Notes: generated from the sequence alone by a model not told the origin. 50,145 nucleotides of DNA from Brevibacterium sp. UMB1308A (GCF_030230605.1 NZ_JASPDO010000021.1:1-50145); one strand, 5' to 3'. Shown: positions 1-9,118, counted from the first letter of the stretch. Program-made: numbers and translations.

Positions 1-48
1 CAAAGCGAGCGAAACTGCGCGTTATATTGCGCAGTTTCGCTCGCTTTG
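1..48. repeat. Palindrome family A, copy 1 (cut by window edge)
   Basis: Two perfect 20-base arms, the right one GCGCAGTTTCGCTCGCTTTG, flank an 8-base AT-rich centre (gttatatt). The element continues as cgccgtt on the right, and the matching left flank is presumably outside the window. It lies 32 bases beyond the stop of the permease gene. The same design recurs seven more times in full. It could fold as a strong hairpin in RNA, so it may help end transcription, but it has no T-tract. Confidence 0.9.
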
Positions 49-80
49 CGCCGTTGGGCTTAGTTCCACGCCGAGGTGGT

Positions 81-1514
81 TCAGTCCGCCTCGGGATAAA
101 TTGTGTGAGCGGGTGCGACGTTGGTCTTCTTAGCCCACGGGTAGTAGATCGCCGTGGTGACAATGATGCCAATGATCCAGGAGACATCCGCGCCACCGAG
201 CACCTCCACCAGGGGACCCGTGTAGATCGTCTGATCCATAAACGGAATCTGCACCGCAACACCCACTACGTACGCAACCAAGGCGCCGACGTTCCAATCC
301 CCGTAACGACCTCGGCGGTCATACAACGCAGGAATATCAAAGCGGTCCTTGGACACAAAGTAGTAGTCCACCAGGTTCACCACGCTCCACGGCGTGAACA
401 CCATGAGTAGCGCCAGAACAAAGTTCTTGAAGTTGGCCAAGAAGTCAGCGGACGCGAGCAAGGCCACCACAATGGTCAGCGCAACAATCGTGACGACGAA
501 GATCGCGCGGGCAACCTTGGTGACACTCACTCGGTTACGGAACGACGTGACAATCGTCAGCACGCACATGAACGCGCCGTACGCGTTGAGGGTGTTCACC
601 GTGAGCTTGCCCAACAGGATCACAATAAAAATGAGCAAAGCCAGCACTCCACCACCGGCCAGGTCACCAATAAAGCCAACCTGGTTGTCCAGAAATGCAT
701 CGCCGCCCTGTGACATCGCCGTTGCCGCGATCAGGACACCCAGGGTCATGGACCACTGCGAACCAATGACCGAACCGCCGAACGTGAACCAGAAGGTGGC
801 TCGGCGCGGGGTGCTTTCAGGCAGGTAGCGCGAATAGTCCGCCACATACGGGCCGTAGGTGAGCTGCCATCCCGCCGACAGCGCCACGACACTCAGGAAC
901 ACTGGCGCGCTGAACTCGCTGTTAGCGAGGACGGCAGGAACGTCGACAGTGATCACCACGATTGCAGTGAGGTACAGGAAGCCAAGCAAACCAGTGACAG
1001 ATGAAATACGCCCCAGCACGTGAATGTACTTGTACCCCAGAAGGGCAATAATTGCCGTCAGAATACCGAAGATGACGATACCCACCCAGCTGAACTCTTT
1101 AGCGGTGATCCCCAAGATTCCGTTGACGGCTTGTCCTGACAGCACCGCACCCGTAGACGCGAAGCCGATGTACATGAGCACAACCAGCACCAGCGGGAAG
1201 ATCGCTCCGATCACACCGAACTGTGCGCGCGAGGAAATCATCTGCGGCAAACCGAGCGTGGGGCCCTGCGCCGAGTGCAACGCCATGATGGTTCCACCCA
1301 AGATGTTCCCAACGAGCAGGGCGATGATGGCCCATAGAGCGTCGGACTTGAACACGGCAATTGCGAGCGCGCCATCGACGATCGCGGTGATCTGCGTGTT
1401 CGAACCAAACCACAGGGTGAACTGTGAAAACGCGGTTCCGTGCCGCTCATTTGGAGGGACCCAGTCAATGGTGCGGTTTTCAACGAGACCGCTCGTGGAC
1501 TTTGAGTCTGCCAT
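81..1514 (-). CDS. NCS1-family nucleobase (cytosine/purine-type) permease
   Basis: Inner-membrane proton- or sodium-coupled importer of the nucleobase:cation symporter-1 family, about 477 residues with roughly twelve hydrophobic segments. An N-terminal ERHGTAFSQFTLWFGSN stretch and the helix containing LHSAQGPTLGLPQMI are family hallmarks. The substrate (cytosine, purine, hydantoin or allantoin) cannot be told from sequence alone. An upstream in-frame GTG at 1520 is possible, but the ATG at 1514 has AGGAG five bases upstream and is preferred. No catabolic partner such as cytosine deaminase lies next to it in the window. It is transcribed towards palindrome A copy 1. Confidence 0.85.
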   Translation of the reverse strand: MADSKSTSGLVENRTIDWVPPNERHGTAFSQFTLWFGSNTQITAIVDGALAIAVFKSDALWAIIALLVGNILGGTIMALHSAQGPTLGLPQMISSRAQFGVIGAIFPLVLVVLMYIGFASTGAVLSGQAVNGILGITAKEFSWVGIVIFGILTAIIALLGYKYIHVLGRISSVTGLLGFLYLTAIVVITVDVPAVLANSEFSAPVFLSVVALSAGWQLTYGPYVADYSRYLPESTPRRATFWFTFGGSVIGSQWSMTLGVLIAATAMSQGGDAFLDNQVGFIGDLAGGGVLALLIFIVILLGKLTVNTLNAYGAFMCVLTIVTSFRNRVSVTKVARAIFVVTIVALTIVVALLASADFLANFKNFVLALLMVFTPWSVVNLVDYYFVSKDRFDIPALYDRRGRYGDWNVGALVAYVVGVAVQIPFMDQTIYTGPLVEVLGGADVSWIIGIIVTTAIYYPWAKKTNVAPAHTIYPEAD

Positions 1515-1691
1515 GAGCACTCCTCACTGTGTTGGGTTGGTATTTGGGTTGCAGCCCGAACTGTTGTTGAGACTGGATTTGGTCCTGTATTGAGCTGTTA
1601 CTGCACGCGCATTTACGCGGTAGGAACGGTCAATGCTAGCACGTGACCCGGCTCACAAACCGCGATTTCTAGGGGCTCCGGAGAGTAACTT

Positions 1692-1928
1692 TTGTCCAGC
1701 ACAAGAAACTATCCACGGTGGCGGACAGAAGTTATTGGGGTGGTTAGGAGTGAGCGGTTTTGCATGTTAGAGCGGGCCCCCGAGGTGGGAACCAGCGCAC
1801 GTGAGCTTACTCCCCTGCCCGAGGTGGGAGAAAGTTGCGGGAGGGCCAAAACCCTACTGCAACGCTTCCGCACCGGCGGACTCGAAGCACTCCAACCACG
1901 CTCCACATCACTCATGAAGCTAAAATAG
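1692..1928 (+). pseudogene. Possible transposase N-terminal relic
   Basis: A 78-codon open frame ends with a stretch reading GRAKTLLQRFRTGGLEALQP. This resembles the helix-turn-helix tail of IS481-type transposases, where a recognition helix is followed by a WxxRYRxxGxxGLxDRS-like segment. Nothing further of a transposase (no DDE core) follows, and the upstream part contains two CCGAGGTGG words and looks non-coding. The resemblance is short and could be chance. Confidence 0.22.
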
Positions 1929-2077
1929 CGACATACCCTACGGAAACACATCCTCTGGCGGCCCAGCCGTTAGGCACCGTAGCGTTAGGACATTACATGG
2001 GTCCCCCGGTTTAAATCGTGGGACCCATTGTCATATCGCAAGGCCACCGTCACATGGAGAGCCAACCCCAGACGAAA

Positions 2078-2096
2078 CGGCGCAAAGCGAGCGAAA
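2078..2096. repeat. Palindrome family A, half copy
   Basis: The left arm of family A (cggcgcaaagcgagcgaaa) is present, but the AT-rich centre and right arm are replaced by unrelated sequence. It shows that the palindrome can be truncated at its axis, as expected for an old or incompletely transferred copy. Confidence 0.7.
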
Positions 2097-2152
2097 ACCA
2101 GCCGCACTTTCACCCCGCAGGCGCAACGCCGTCGCACGCGCACAAGAACCGT

Positions 2153-2247
2153 TTACCCAACACAGCTCAATCCAATGTGATGACTAAACACCCATTTTGT
2201 TCGTTTTGGTCACGTTTTCGGCCATAAAACGGCTAGTTACCCAACAC
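2153..2247 (-). repeat. Repeat family C, copy 1 (direct-repeat-bounded, 95 bp)
   Basis: On this strand, TTACCCAACAC occurs at 2153-2163 and again at 2237-2247, exactly 84 bases apart. Between them, at 2186-2224, is a core rich in AAAACG/AACAAAA words that matches a core at 29226-29264 in inverse orientation. The other copy is bounded by GTGTAGAGTAA direct repeats, also 84 bases apart. A further inverted relative, GGTGGGTAA, lies at 2273-2281. Confidence 0.75.
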
Positions 2248-2338
2248 AGCAAACGAAAGACAGCTCACGCGTGGTGGGTAACCCGCGGTAACCGCATTAA
2301 CACGCAGGGCATCCCCCACCTCGGCCCCCTAGAACACT

Positions 2339-2468
2339 TTTGGATACAGTCCAATTTTTGGACTGTATCCAAATAACCCCAAAACACCCCTAACACGTGA
2401 CGCACGCCACAGTTTTAGGCCCTTTTGGCTACACTCGAGCCCCAAAATCGAACTCGACTGTAGCCAAA
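2339..2468 (+). repeat. Composite double-hairpin repeat family B, copy 1
   Basis: Hairpin I at 2339-2373 has 16-base perfect arms TTTGGATACAGTCCAA and its complement around ttt. A 50-base spacer follows. Hairpin II at 2424-2468 has arms starting TTTGGCTACACTCGAG with one mismatch and contains CAAAATCGAACT in its loop region. The same two-hairpin plan with a related spacer recurs at 19360-19489 (inverted) and 26039-26169. Confidence 0.85.
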
Positions 2469-2520
2469 TGATGCGTCCCGCGACTAACACCAGACGAAAC
2501 AGCGTAACCGCATGTGAATA

Positions 2521-2557
2521 CAAAAAACTCGGGGCCCCACCCAAAGGTGAGACCCCG
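2521..2557 (-). terminator. Rho-independent terminator of tRNA-Leu
   Basis: Read on the minus strand, CGGGGTCTCACC and GGTGGGGCCCCG pair over 12 positions (two G-U pairs) around a short loop, followed by AGTTTTTTG. It starts nine bases beyond the 3' end of the tRNA gene. Confidence 0.85.
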
Positions 2558-2565
2558 AAAAAACG

Positions 2566-2649
<84 letters not shown>

Positions 2650-2972
2650 GAGCGACAAGGCATAACTGTACACGTTCAGGCTACGAACAACAAAATCCAG
2701 TGCTTTATGCAACTAACCCGCTACCATAAGCATTTGAAGTACAGGTGGAAGTACAGGTGATTACGCCATGCGGGAGCATGCGCACACACCACTGACAGCA
2801 CAGGCTACTGAGTGAACAACGTGAACAAAACCGCATGTCACATCCAACCGTGTCGCGGTTATACTGTTCGCCCAGCAGTTACTACTACGCAATTAATGCA
2901 GTTAATGCAGTTACAACGTGTGGCAGAAACAGCTAACGGCACACAGCCTGACAGCGAACAGGGGGAGCGAAC
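2650..2972. other. Intergenic region between tRNA-Leu and fhaA
   Basis: No gene seen. It should hold the tRNA-Leu promoter (minus strand, right next to 2650) and the promoter of the fhaA-pknA operon (see 2836-2865). At about 2819-2832 it contains ACGTGAACAAAAC, a 13-base match to the core of repeat C. Confidence 0.5.
2836..2865 (+). promoter_or_regulatory. Probable promoter of the fhaA-fhaB-pstP-rodA-pbpA-pknA operon
   Basis: TATACT at 2860-2865 is a good sigma-A -10 box. TGTCAC at 2836-2841, 18 bases upstream, is a plausible weak -35. The start codon lies about 100 bases downstream, giving a long leader. Confidence 0.5.
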
Positions 2973-3860
2973 GTGGGCGTACTAGACCGATTCGAAAAAG
3001 GTATCGAACGCGTCGTCAACCAAACCTTCGCAAAAGCTTTCCGCTCCCAGGTTGAACCCGTTGAGCTCGCCGGCGCGCTGAAGAAGGAAGCTGACACGCA
3101 CGCCGCTGTGGTGTCTCGCGGACGCACCCTCACCTCGAACAACTACGTAATTGAGCTTGCCGCCAGCGACTTCGAACGCCTCGACTCCTTGAGCGAAGAA
3201 CTCACCGCTGACCTGCGCCAAGTGGTTGGCGAGCACGCGATTGAACAGGGTTACAGCTTCGTGGGCCCGGTGACCGTCACGCTCGAACCGGCAGAAGACC
3301 TGGACACCGGCATCTACCGCGTCCGCGCCTCTACCCGCCGCCCTGACGGCACCTTGGCTGCGCAACCTTCCGGCCGAGGTGGTTACGACCCACCCAGCCG
3401 CTCCAACCCGATCGTGCCAGAGGCTTATGAAAGCGCGCAGAACGCCCACCGCACCGGCGCCAACCCGGTGGTGGCCTCCGCTGCCTCAGCGCAAGCCGCA
3501 CCCGCCTCGGGAGTCCCAGCCAACCCTGCCCGAGGTGGCGGCAACCCCGTACGGGGCCGCACCGCCCCGCGTTTCGGGGTCAAAGTCAACGGACAGTTCA
3601 CTCCGCTGAGGCAGGGAACTACTGTGTTCGGGCGCAGTTCGCAGTCAGCTGACTTCGTGTTGGACGACCCAGGGATTTCTCGCCGTCACTTCGAAATCAC
3701 CATCGACGGTACGCATGCGACTGCCACTGACCTCGGCTCCACCAACGGCACCCTGCACAATGGCCACCGCATCACCTCCATCACGCTCACTGATGGCGTG
3801 ACTCTCACCGCGGGCGATACTTCGGTAACGTTCTGTTCCATGGAGATGGGACGTCGATGA
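2973..3860 (+). CDS. fhaA: FHA-domain protein FhaA
   Basis: Cytoplasmic phosphothreonine-binding adaptor of the actinobacterial cell-wall signalling operon, 295 residues. Residues 1-125 are the FhaA N-terminal domain (opening GVLDRFEKGIERVVNQTFAK). Residues 126-200 are a Pro/Ala/Gly-rich linker, and residues 203-293 an FHA fold with GRSSQSADFVLDDPGISRRHF and LGSTNGT, the phosphopeptide-binding loops. In mycobacteria FhaA binds kinase-phosphorylated MviN and regulates peptidoglycan synthesis. The GTG start is preceded by GGGGGAG. The linker contains two CCGAGGTGG words, which dictate its RGG residues. The stop overlaps the fhaB start (ATGA). Confidence 0.95.
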   Translation: MGVLDRFEKGIERVVNQTFAKAFRSQVEPVELAGALKKEADTHAAVVSRGRTLTSNNYVIELAASDFERLDSLSEELTADLRQVVGEHAIEQGYSFVGPVTVTLEPAEDLDTGIYRVRASTRRPDGTLAAQPSGRGGYDPPSRSNPIVPEAYESAQNAHRTGANPVVASAASAQAAPASGVPANPARGGGNPVRGRTAPRFGVKVNGQFTPLRQGTTVFGRSSQSADFVLDDPGISRRHFEITIDGTHATATDLGSTNGTLHNGHRITSITLTDGVTLTAGDTSVTFCSMEMGRR

Positions 3861-4387
3861 CCGAATTTACCGTTGTCGCGCTACGGTTCGGCCTGTTTAT
3901 TGCCATGTGGGTGTTCGTGTTCATGGTGGCAGGCGTGCTGAGTCGCGACCTGTTCGGCCCGCGCAAAGTCAAGGCGGGCAAGCGCCGCAAGCGAGCCAAA
4001 GCGCAACAGTCTGCCCCGGCGACCCAGCAGCCCGTAGGCGCAGGCGCCGCAGCAGGCACCGCCGCCCCAGACGCCCACCACCAAGCCTCTGATTTCGCAA
4101 GCGAACTGGTGGTCACCTCGGGCCCTCTTTCTGGAACGGTTATTGCATTAGGCGATGCGCCCATTACGCTGGGACGTAGCCGCGAGAACACTCTGGTCCT
4201 CGATGACGACTTCGCTAGTGGTTTTCATGCCAAGATCGGCCCGGACGGCCGAGGCGGTTGGTACGTGGAGGACCTGGGTTCAACGAACGGCACGTTCATG
4301 GGGCAACACCAACTTGAGGCGCCCACCTCGCTGGGAGTACACATGCCGGTGACTATCGGTAACACCACGGTGGAGTTACGTTCGTGA
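3857..4387 (+). CDS. fhaB: FHA-domain membrane protein FhaB (FipA)
   Basis: A 176-residue protein. One N-terminal transmembrane helix (residues about 5-27) is followed by a basic stretch and an Ala/Gln-rich linker. A C-terminal FHA domain (about 80-176) carries GRSRENTLVLDDDFASGFHA and LGSTNGTFM. In mycobacteria FipA/FhaB interacts with FtsZ-FtsQ under PknA phosphorylation, so a role in coupling division to kinase signalling is expected. Four-base overlaps with fhaA and pstP indicate translational coupling. One CCACCTCGG-type word sits at the linker/FHA boundary. Confidence 0.93.
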   Translation: MTEFTVVALRFGLFIAMWVFVFMVAGVLSRDLFGPRKVKAGKRRKRAKAQQSAPATQQPVGAGAAAGTAAPDAHHQASDFASELVVTSGPLSGTVIALGDAPITLGRSRENTLVLDDDFASGFHAKIGPDGRGGWYVEDLGSTNGTFMGQHQLEAPTSLGVHMPVTIGNTTVELRS

Positions 4388-6063
4388 CCGATTTTGTATT
4401 CAACAGCGCTGTACGGTCCAATGTGGGTCTGGTCAGGAAGAACAACCAAGACTCCGGTTATGCGGGCCGTAACTTTCTTCTCATCGCTGATGGCATGGGT
4501 GGTCACGCGGGTGGCGATGTCGCGTCTGCAATTGCGGTCGCCCGCCTAGCTTCACTGGACCACGGGGACCACACTGGCGAAAGCCTGGACTCCCTGCGCT
4601 CCACCATTTTGGACGCGAACGACCGTATTGCGCGCGCAGTTGAGGACGAACCTCAGCTGGGTGGCATGGGAACGACCGTCACTGCACTGTTGCGGTGTAA
4701 CGACCGTTTGGCCCTGGCACACATCGGTGACTCGCGGGCGTACCTGTTGCGGGACGATTCGTTTTCGCAGATGACCACCGACCACACGTTTGTGCAGATG
4801 CTGGTCGACGAGGGTCGCATCACCCCTGAAGAAGCCGAATACCACCCGCAGCGCTCTGTTGTGATGCGCGTTTTGGGTGACGTGGGAGCCTCTCCTGAGC
4901 TTGACATGTCCGTGCGTGAGGCGCGCATTGGCGACCGATGGATGCTGTGTTCCGACGGTCTCACCGGGTTCGCTGACCTCGACGTCATCGAAGAGGCTTT
5001 GCGTTCGATCGACGACCCTGGCGAGTGCGCGGAAAAACTGGTCAACATGGCGCTCGAAGGCGGGGGTGCTGACAACATCACGGTGGTGATCGGCGATGTT
5101 GTTGACGCGACCGACCTCACGGATGAAGATCTGGATGCCCCCGGCCAGTTTGGCGGTTCGGTTGAGATCAACCCGCAGTTCGCGCAGCTGGGCACGGTCG
5201 ACAACGACACGCAGCCCGTCGACGGCACCCAGCCGGTTGAGGATTTAGAAACTGAGGCGTTGCCTCAGGTGGATGAGGACACCGCCGAGGTGGTTTCCAA
5301 CTCCCGTGACGACGAGACCCCCGCGGACGGCGCCTCCGATGCCGGGGCGGGCACCGCGACTAACTCTGAGAAGGCAAGTGACGGCGCTGATGAGGAAACC
5401 GCCGAGGCGGTTTCGGCTACCGCTGTTGGGGCGGCTGCGAGTTCGGCCGCAGCCGTTGCTGGTGACAGTAAGCGGGGCGGTCGGGGAAAAGCGCGAGCGA
5501 CCAAGAGTCGCAAGCGTAAGGATCTTGGCGCTGACACTGACGATTTTGATGAGTTCTCTGACGAGGAACCTCGCCGTCGTTGGATTCCCTGGGCGATCGC
5601 TGGGGCGGTCATTGTTTTGCTTATCGTGGCCGGGTTTGCCGGGAAAGCGTTTATTCAGTCGCAGTATTACGTGACGGAAGAAAACGGCAAGGTCGCTGTT
5701 TATCAGGGGGTTTCGCAGAACCTGGGGCCGTTTGAACTGTCGAACCTGAACGAGACCACGGACATCGAAGTCCAGTACCTTCCTGCGTACACGCAGAGCA
5801 GATTGAAAGAAACGATCCCTGCGTCCAGTCACGACGAAGCCCAGAAGATCGTTGAGAATCTGCGTTCTGCAGCAGATAAGACTCGCCAGCAAAGCGTTAG
5901 CGGTGGCGCAACGGACGGCAACAGCACCGACCCTGCACCTTCTGCGCCAGGCGAGCCTGGAAACAGCCCTGAAAACAACCCTGAGCAGCAGCCGGGCCAA
6001 CCTGACCAGCCGAACCAACCTCAGCAACCCGCGCAACAAGCCGAACAGGGTGAAAACCCATGA
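4384..6063 (+). CDS. pstP: Membrane PP2C-type Ser/Thr protein phosphatase PstP
   Basis: Dephosphorylates the PknA/PknB kinases and their substrates. Residues 1-240 form the PPM phosphatase with the metal ligands of family motifs DGMGGHAGG, GMGTTVTAL, HIGDSRAYLLRD, CSDGLTGF and GGADNITVV. Residues 240-400 are a long acidic, Ala/Glu/Asp-rich linker, then a basic patch, a transmembrane helix (about 404-426) and an external Gln/Pro-rich tail ending near residue 559. At 559 residues it is somewhat longer than mycobacterial PstP (about 514), the extra length being linker. The start is GTG overlapping the fhaB stop, and the stop overlaps the rodA ATG. Confidence 0.95.
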   Translation: MTDFVFNSAVRSNVGLVRKNNQDSGYAGRNFLLIADGMGGHAGGDVASAIAVARLASLDHGDHTGESLDSLRSTILDANDRIARAVEDEPQLGGMGTTVTALLRCNDRLALAHIGDSRAYLLRDDSFSQMTTDHTFVQMLVDEGRITPEEAEYHPQRSVVMRVLGDVGASPELDMSVREARIGDRWMLCSDGLTGFADLDVIEEALRSIDDPGECAEKLVNMALEGGGADNITVVIGDVVDATDLTDEDLDAPGQFGGSVEINPQFAQLGTVDNDTQPVDGTQPVEDLETEALPQVDEDTAEVVSNSRDDETPADGASDAGAGTATNSEKASDGADEETAEAVSATAVGAAASSAAAVAGDSKRGGRGKARATKSRKRKDLGADTDDFDEFSDEEPRRRWIPWAIAGAVIVLLIVAGFAGKAFIQSQYYVTEENGKVAVYQGVSQNLGPFELSNLNETTDIEVQYLPAYTQSRLKETIPASSHDEAQKIVENLRSAADKTRQQSVSGGATDGNSTDPAPSAPGEPGNSPENNPEQQPGQPDQPNQPQQPAQQAEQGENP

Positions 6064-7652
6064 GTGTTGCCACGTGGAATGTTGACGCAGGTGAGGAACA
6101 GGGCACGTATCGAAACGCAAACGCCCAGTCACCTCAAACCAAAGGCCCGCGCACGTATCGCATTGCAGAACTTTTCCTGATTCTGCTCGCTATTGCCGTG
6201 TCCGCAGGTGCGTACGCACTGGTGGGCTTGGGAACCGACAAACAGATTCCAGCCAACGTTATCGAGTACTCAGTGTGGTTGGCCGCGTTGAGCATCATTC
6301 TTCACGCGGTCACCTGGTGGCGTGCCAAGTACGCCGACCCGGTGATCGTCCCTATCGCAGTGCTTCTCAACGGCCTGGGTTTGGCCATGATCTTTAGGCT
6401 TGACCAGGCAAAAAACACGCACGTGGCTGTCAACCAGCTCATCTGGATGACGCTGGGGGTGCTTTTGGCCACTGCCACCGTCATCTTCGTGCGCGACCAC
6501 CGCATTTTGCGCCGCTGGACGTACACGTTTGGCCTGGCTGCGCTGTTGCTTCTGCTCCTCCCCCTGATTCCGGGGCTTGGAAAGACCATTAACGGTGCAC
6601 GCATTTGGATTCACCTAGGCCCGTTCAGTTTTCAACCTGGTGAGCTGGCCAAAATTTTCCTGGCCATTTTCTTCGCAGGCTACCTTGTAACTTTCCGCGA
6701 CCAGCTCACCGCCGCGGGCAAAAAGTTCCTGGGTCTGAGCTTCCCCCGTTTGCGCGACACCGGCCCCATCGCAATCGCTTGGGTCGCGTCAGTTGGAATC
6801 TTGGTGTTCCAGCGTGACCTGGGAACGTCGCTGTTGTTCTTTGGACTCTTCGTGGCCATGCTCTACATCGCTACGAACAAGAAGTCGTGGATCCTCATTG
6901 GCCTGACGCTTTTTGTTGCCGGTGCAGTCGTCGCCTCACAAATGTTTTCGCACGTCAACCAGCGTCTGAGCGGTTGGCTCAACGCGTTGAGCCCAGAGGA
7001 GTACAACAAGTCACCAGGTGGGTCGTACCAACTGGTCCAAGGCTTGTTCGGTATGGCTAAGGGTGGACTGGTGGGCACCGGTCTGGGCGAAGGACGCCCC
7101 AACGTGGTGCCGTACGCCGAATCCGACTTCATCTACGCCTCCCTTGGCGAAGAACTGGGCCTCATTGGGCTTTTCGTCATCCTCATTCTGTACGTCATTT
7201 TGTTCCAGCGTGGCTTCAAAACCGCGTCCGAACTTCGCGACGGATTCGGCACCCTACTTCTCGCAGGCCTTTCGTTCACGGTCGCGTTGCAGACGTTCAT
7301 CGTGGTGGGTGGTGTGACGCGCCTCATCCCGCTCACGGGTCTGACCACACCATTCTTGGCCGCCGGTGGTTCTTCCCTGGTTGCCAACTGGATCATCATT
7401 GGGCTGTTTTTGCGCGCCTCGGACAACGCCCGTCGCCCTGCGGAAGAGCTCGCTACGGGTGTTTTGCGGGTTGCGCCTTCCCGTGAGTCAGAAAGTAAGT
7501 CTCGCAAGGGTACTGGGGGTTCCAACGCCGAGGCGGCCCCCACTTCCAGCGCTCGTTCTGCTTCCGCTGATGAAGAGGCCCAGACTGTCCAGACTGACCA
7601 AGCTGGGTCGGAAGCACCCACCACCGTTTTGAACCAGAAGGAGGTCGAATGA
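6060..7652 (+). CDS. rodA: SEDS peptidoglycan glycosyltransferase RodA (FtsW/RodA/SpoVE family)
   Basis: Polymerises lipid II for elongation-type peptidoglycan together with the adjacent class B PBP. It has about ten or more transmembrane helices. Family signatures include KTINGARIWIHLGPFSFQPG followed by ELAKIF, the FQRDLGTSLLFFG segment, and YAESDFIYASLGEELGLIG. The last ~75 residues are a cytoplasmic Ser/Ala/Glu tail. Length is 530 residues. Both ends overlap neighbours by four bases (pstP stop, pbpA start), and AAGGAGG precedes pbpA inside its 3' end. Confidence 0.95.
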   Translation: MSVATWNVDAGEEQGTYRNANAQSPQTKGPRTYRIAELFLILLAIAVSAGAYALVGLGTDKQIPANVIEYSVWLAALSIILHAVTWWRAKYADPVIVPIAVLLNGLGLAMIFRLDQAKNTHVAVNQLIWMTLGVLLATATVIFVRDHRILRRWTYTFGLAALLLLLLPLIPGLGKTINGARIWIHLGPFSFQPGELAKIFLAIFFAGYLVTFRDQLTAAGKKFLGLSFPRLRDTGPIAIAWVASVGILVFQRDLGTSLLFFGLFVAMLYIATNKKSWILIGLTLFVAGAVVASQMFSHVNQRLSGWLNALSPEEYNKSPGGSYQLVQGLFGMAKGGLVGTGLGEGRPNVVPYAESDFIYASLGEELGLIGLFVILILYVILFQRGFKTASELRDGFGTLLLAGLSFTVALQTFIVVGGVTRLIPLTGLTTPFLAAGGSSLVANWIIIGLFLRASDNARRPAEELATGVLRVAPSRESESKSRKGTGGSNAEAAPTSSARSASADEEAQTVQTDQAGSEAPTTVLNQKEVE

Positions 7653-9118
7653 ATAAGCCGCTCAAGCACGTCGCTGTCGTGGGCTTTGTGATGTTCGCGT
7701 TCCTGTTTGGTTCCACCAGCTACGTTCAATACTTCTCAGCAGAGTCACTGAATGAGAACCCCCTGAATAACCGCACAGTTCTTGAGGAACTGTCACGCAA
7801 CCGTGGCCCCATCCTGGTGGATGGTGAGCCCGTGGCTCTTTCAACCCCCGTTGACGATCAGTACAAGTTCCAACGGACTTACGGATCCGACAACCTCCCA
7901 GCCAAAATGTACAGCCCCGTAACAGGTTTCTTTTCGATCACCTCGGGCGCCACCGGACTTGAACGCACGGAAGGCAGCCTGCTGGCTGGAACTGACGACA
8001 AACTCTTCTACGACCGGGTATCCGGCTGGCTCACCGGGCAGGAACCCACGGGTGCCGCCGTCGAACTGACCCTCAACCCCAAGGCTCAGCGCGCCGCGTA
8101 CCAGGCGCTGGAAGGCCAGAAGGGTGCGGCCGTGGCTATGAACCCTAAGACTGGTGAGGTTCTGGCAATGGTGTCCACGCCTGGGTTCAACCCCAACGAC
8201 ATGGCGACGCACAACCGCAAGGACGCCGAGGCGGCGTACAAGTCGGCGCTGAAAGACCCGGACAAACCGCTGTATAACCGCGCAATCGGGGGTAACTTGT
8301 ACCCGCCAGGAAGCGTGTTCAAGCTGGTGACAGCCGCAGCCGCGATCGAATCAGGCGATTACAACGAAGACACTGAAATCGACGCGCCAAACGCGCTGAA
8401 ACTACCCCAGACCACTCACACCATCAAGAACGCGGGTGGTTCCACGTGTGCCGACGGGAAGAAGGCCACCCTCAAGCACGCGATCATGAAATCGTGCAAC
8501 ACTCCCATCGCCAAACTGGGCATGGACTTAGGTGCTGACGCGATGAACAAACAGGCCGAAAAGTTTGGTTTTGGCGACAACTTCACCATGCCGTTGCGAG
8601 TCAGCGCATCGACCTTCCCCGAATCGCCAAACGAACCAGAACTCGCACAGTCAGCAATTGGACAGTTCGAAGTGAAAACCACACCCCTACAGGTGTGCAT
8701 GGTGACCGCGGCGATCGCTAACGGTGGCACAGAAATGCGCCCCAACCTGATCTCCGAAGTTCGCAATGCGCGCACCCTAGAAACCATTGAGAAGCCACGT
8801 CCGCGCGAATACTCGCGTCCGATCTCCAAAGACACGGCACGTCAACTCTCCGACATGATGGTCGACGTTGTGGATAAAGGAACCGGTACGGCCGCGCAGA
8901 TATCGGGCGTGAAGGTAGCCGGGAAAACTGGAACGGCCCAGCACGCACAAGGAGCGGCACCGCACGCGTGGTTCACTGGTTTCGCTCCAGCGGATGATCC
9001 TCAAGTGGCTGTCGCAGTCGTCGTGGAATCCGGTGGAAATGCGGGGAACCAAGCCTCCGGCGGTCGAGTAGCGGGACCAATTGCGAAGAAAATCATGGAA
9101 GCGGTGGTGAACGAATGA
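7649..9118 (+). CDS. pbpA: Class B penicillin-binding protein PbpA (transpeptidase)
   Basis: Cross-links peptidoglycan outside the membrane as partner of RodA. A signal-anchor helix lies at residues 7-25, a dimerisation-like domain to about 150, then the transpeptidase. Active-site motifs are visible: SVFK with Ser222 and Lys225, SCN at 282-284 and KTG at 426-428. At 489 residues it is the short actinobacterial PbpA type without PASTA domains. PbpA is a known PknB substrate in mycobacteria, consistent with the operon. ATGA overlaps occur at both ends. Confidence 0.95.
   Translation: MNKPLKHVAVVGFVMFAFLFGSTSYVQYFSAESLNENPLNNRTVLEELSRNRGPILVDGEPVALSTPVDDQYKFQRTYGSDNLPAKMYSPVTGFFSITSGATGLERTEGSLLAGTDDKLFYDRVSGWLTGQEPTGAAVELTLNPKAQRAAYQALEGQKGAAVAMNPKTGEVLAMVSTPGFNPNDMATHNRKDAEAAYKSALKDPDKPLYNRAIGGNLYPPGSVFKLVTAAAAIESGDYNEDTEIDAPNALKLPQTTHTIKNAGGSTCADGKKATLKHAIMKSCNTPIAKLGMDLGADAMNKQAEKFGFGDNFTMPLRVSASTFPESPNEPELAQSAIGQFEVKTTPLQVCMVTAAIANGGTEMRPNLISEVRNARTLETIEKPRPREYSRPISKDTARQLSDMMVDVVDKGTGTAAQISGVKVAGKTGTAQHAQGAAPHAWFTGFAPADDPQVAVAVVVESGGNAGNQASGGRVAGPIAKKIMEAVVNE

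Larger units (their letters stand above)
1515..2520. other. Gene-poor, repeat-rich kilobase next to tRNA-Leu
   Basis: No convincing intact gene lies here. It holds a possible transposase relic (1692-1928), half of palindrome A (about 2078-2096), repeat C copy 1 (2153-2247), composite repeat B copy 1 (2339-2468) and three CCGAGGTGG/CCACCTCGG words near 1781, 1819 and 2316. Open frames across 2018-2227 simply read through the repeats. The pile-up of repeats beside a tRNA gene suggests an insertion-prone spot. Confidence 0.6.

Noticed and set aside
2018..2227. A 69-codon open frame in the repeat-rich region
   Set aside because: It begins in non-coding DNA, runs through half of palindrome A and repeat C, has no ribosome site and no protein-like composition.
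5245..6132. Long open frame opposite pstP
   Set aside because: It is antisense to a well-supported gene and its Arg/Leu-rich composition follows from the reverse reading of GC-rich codons.
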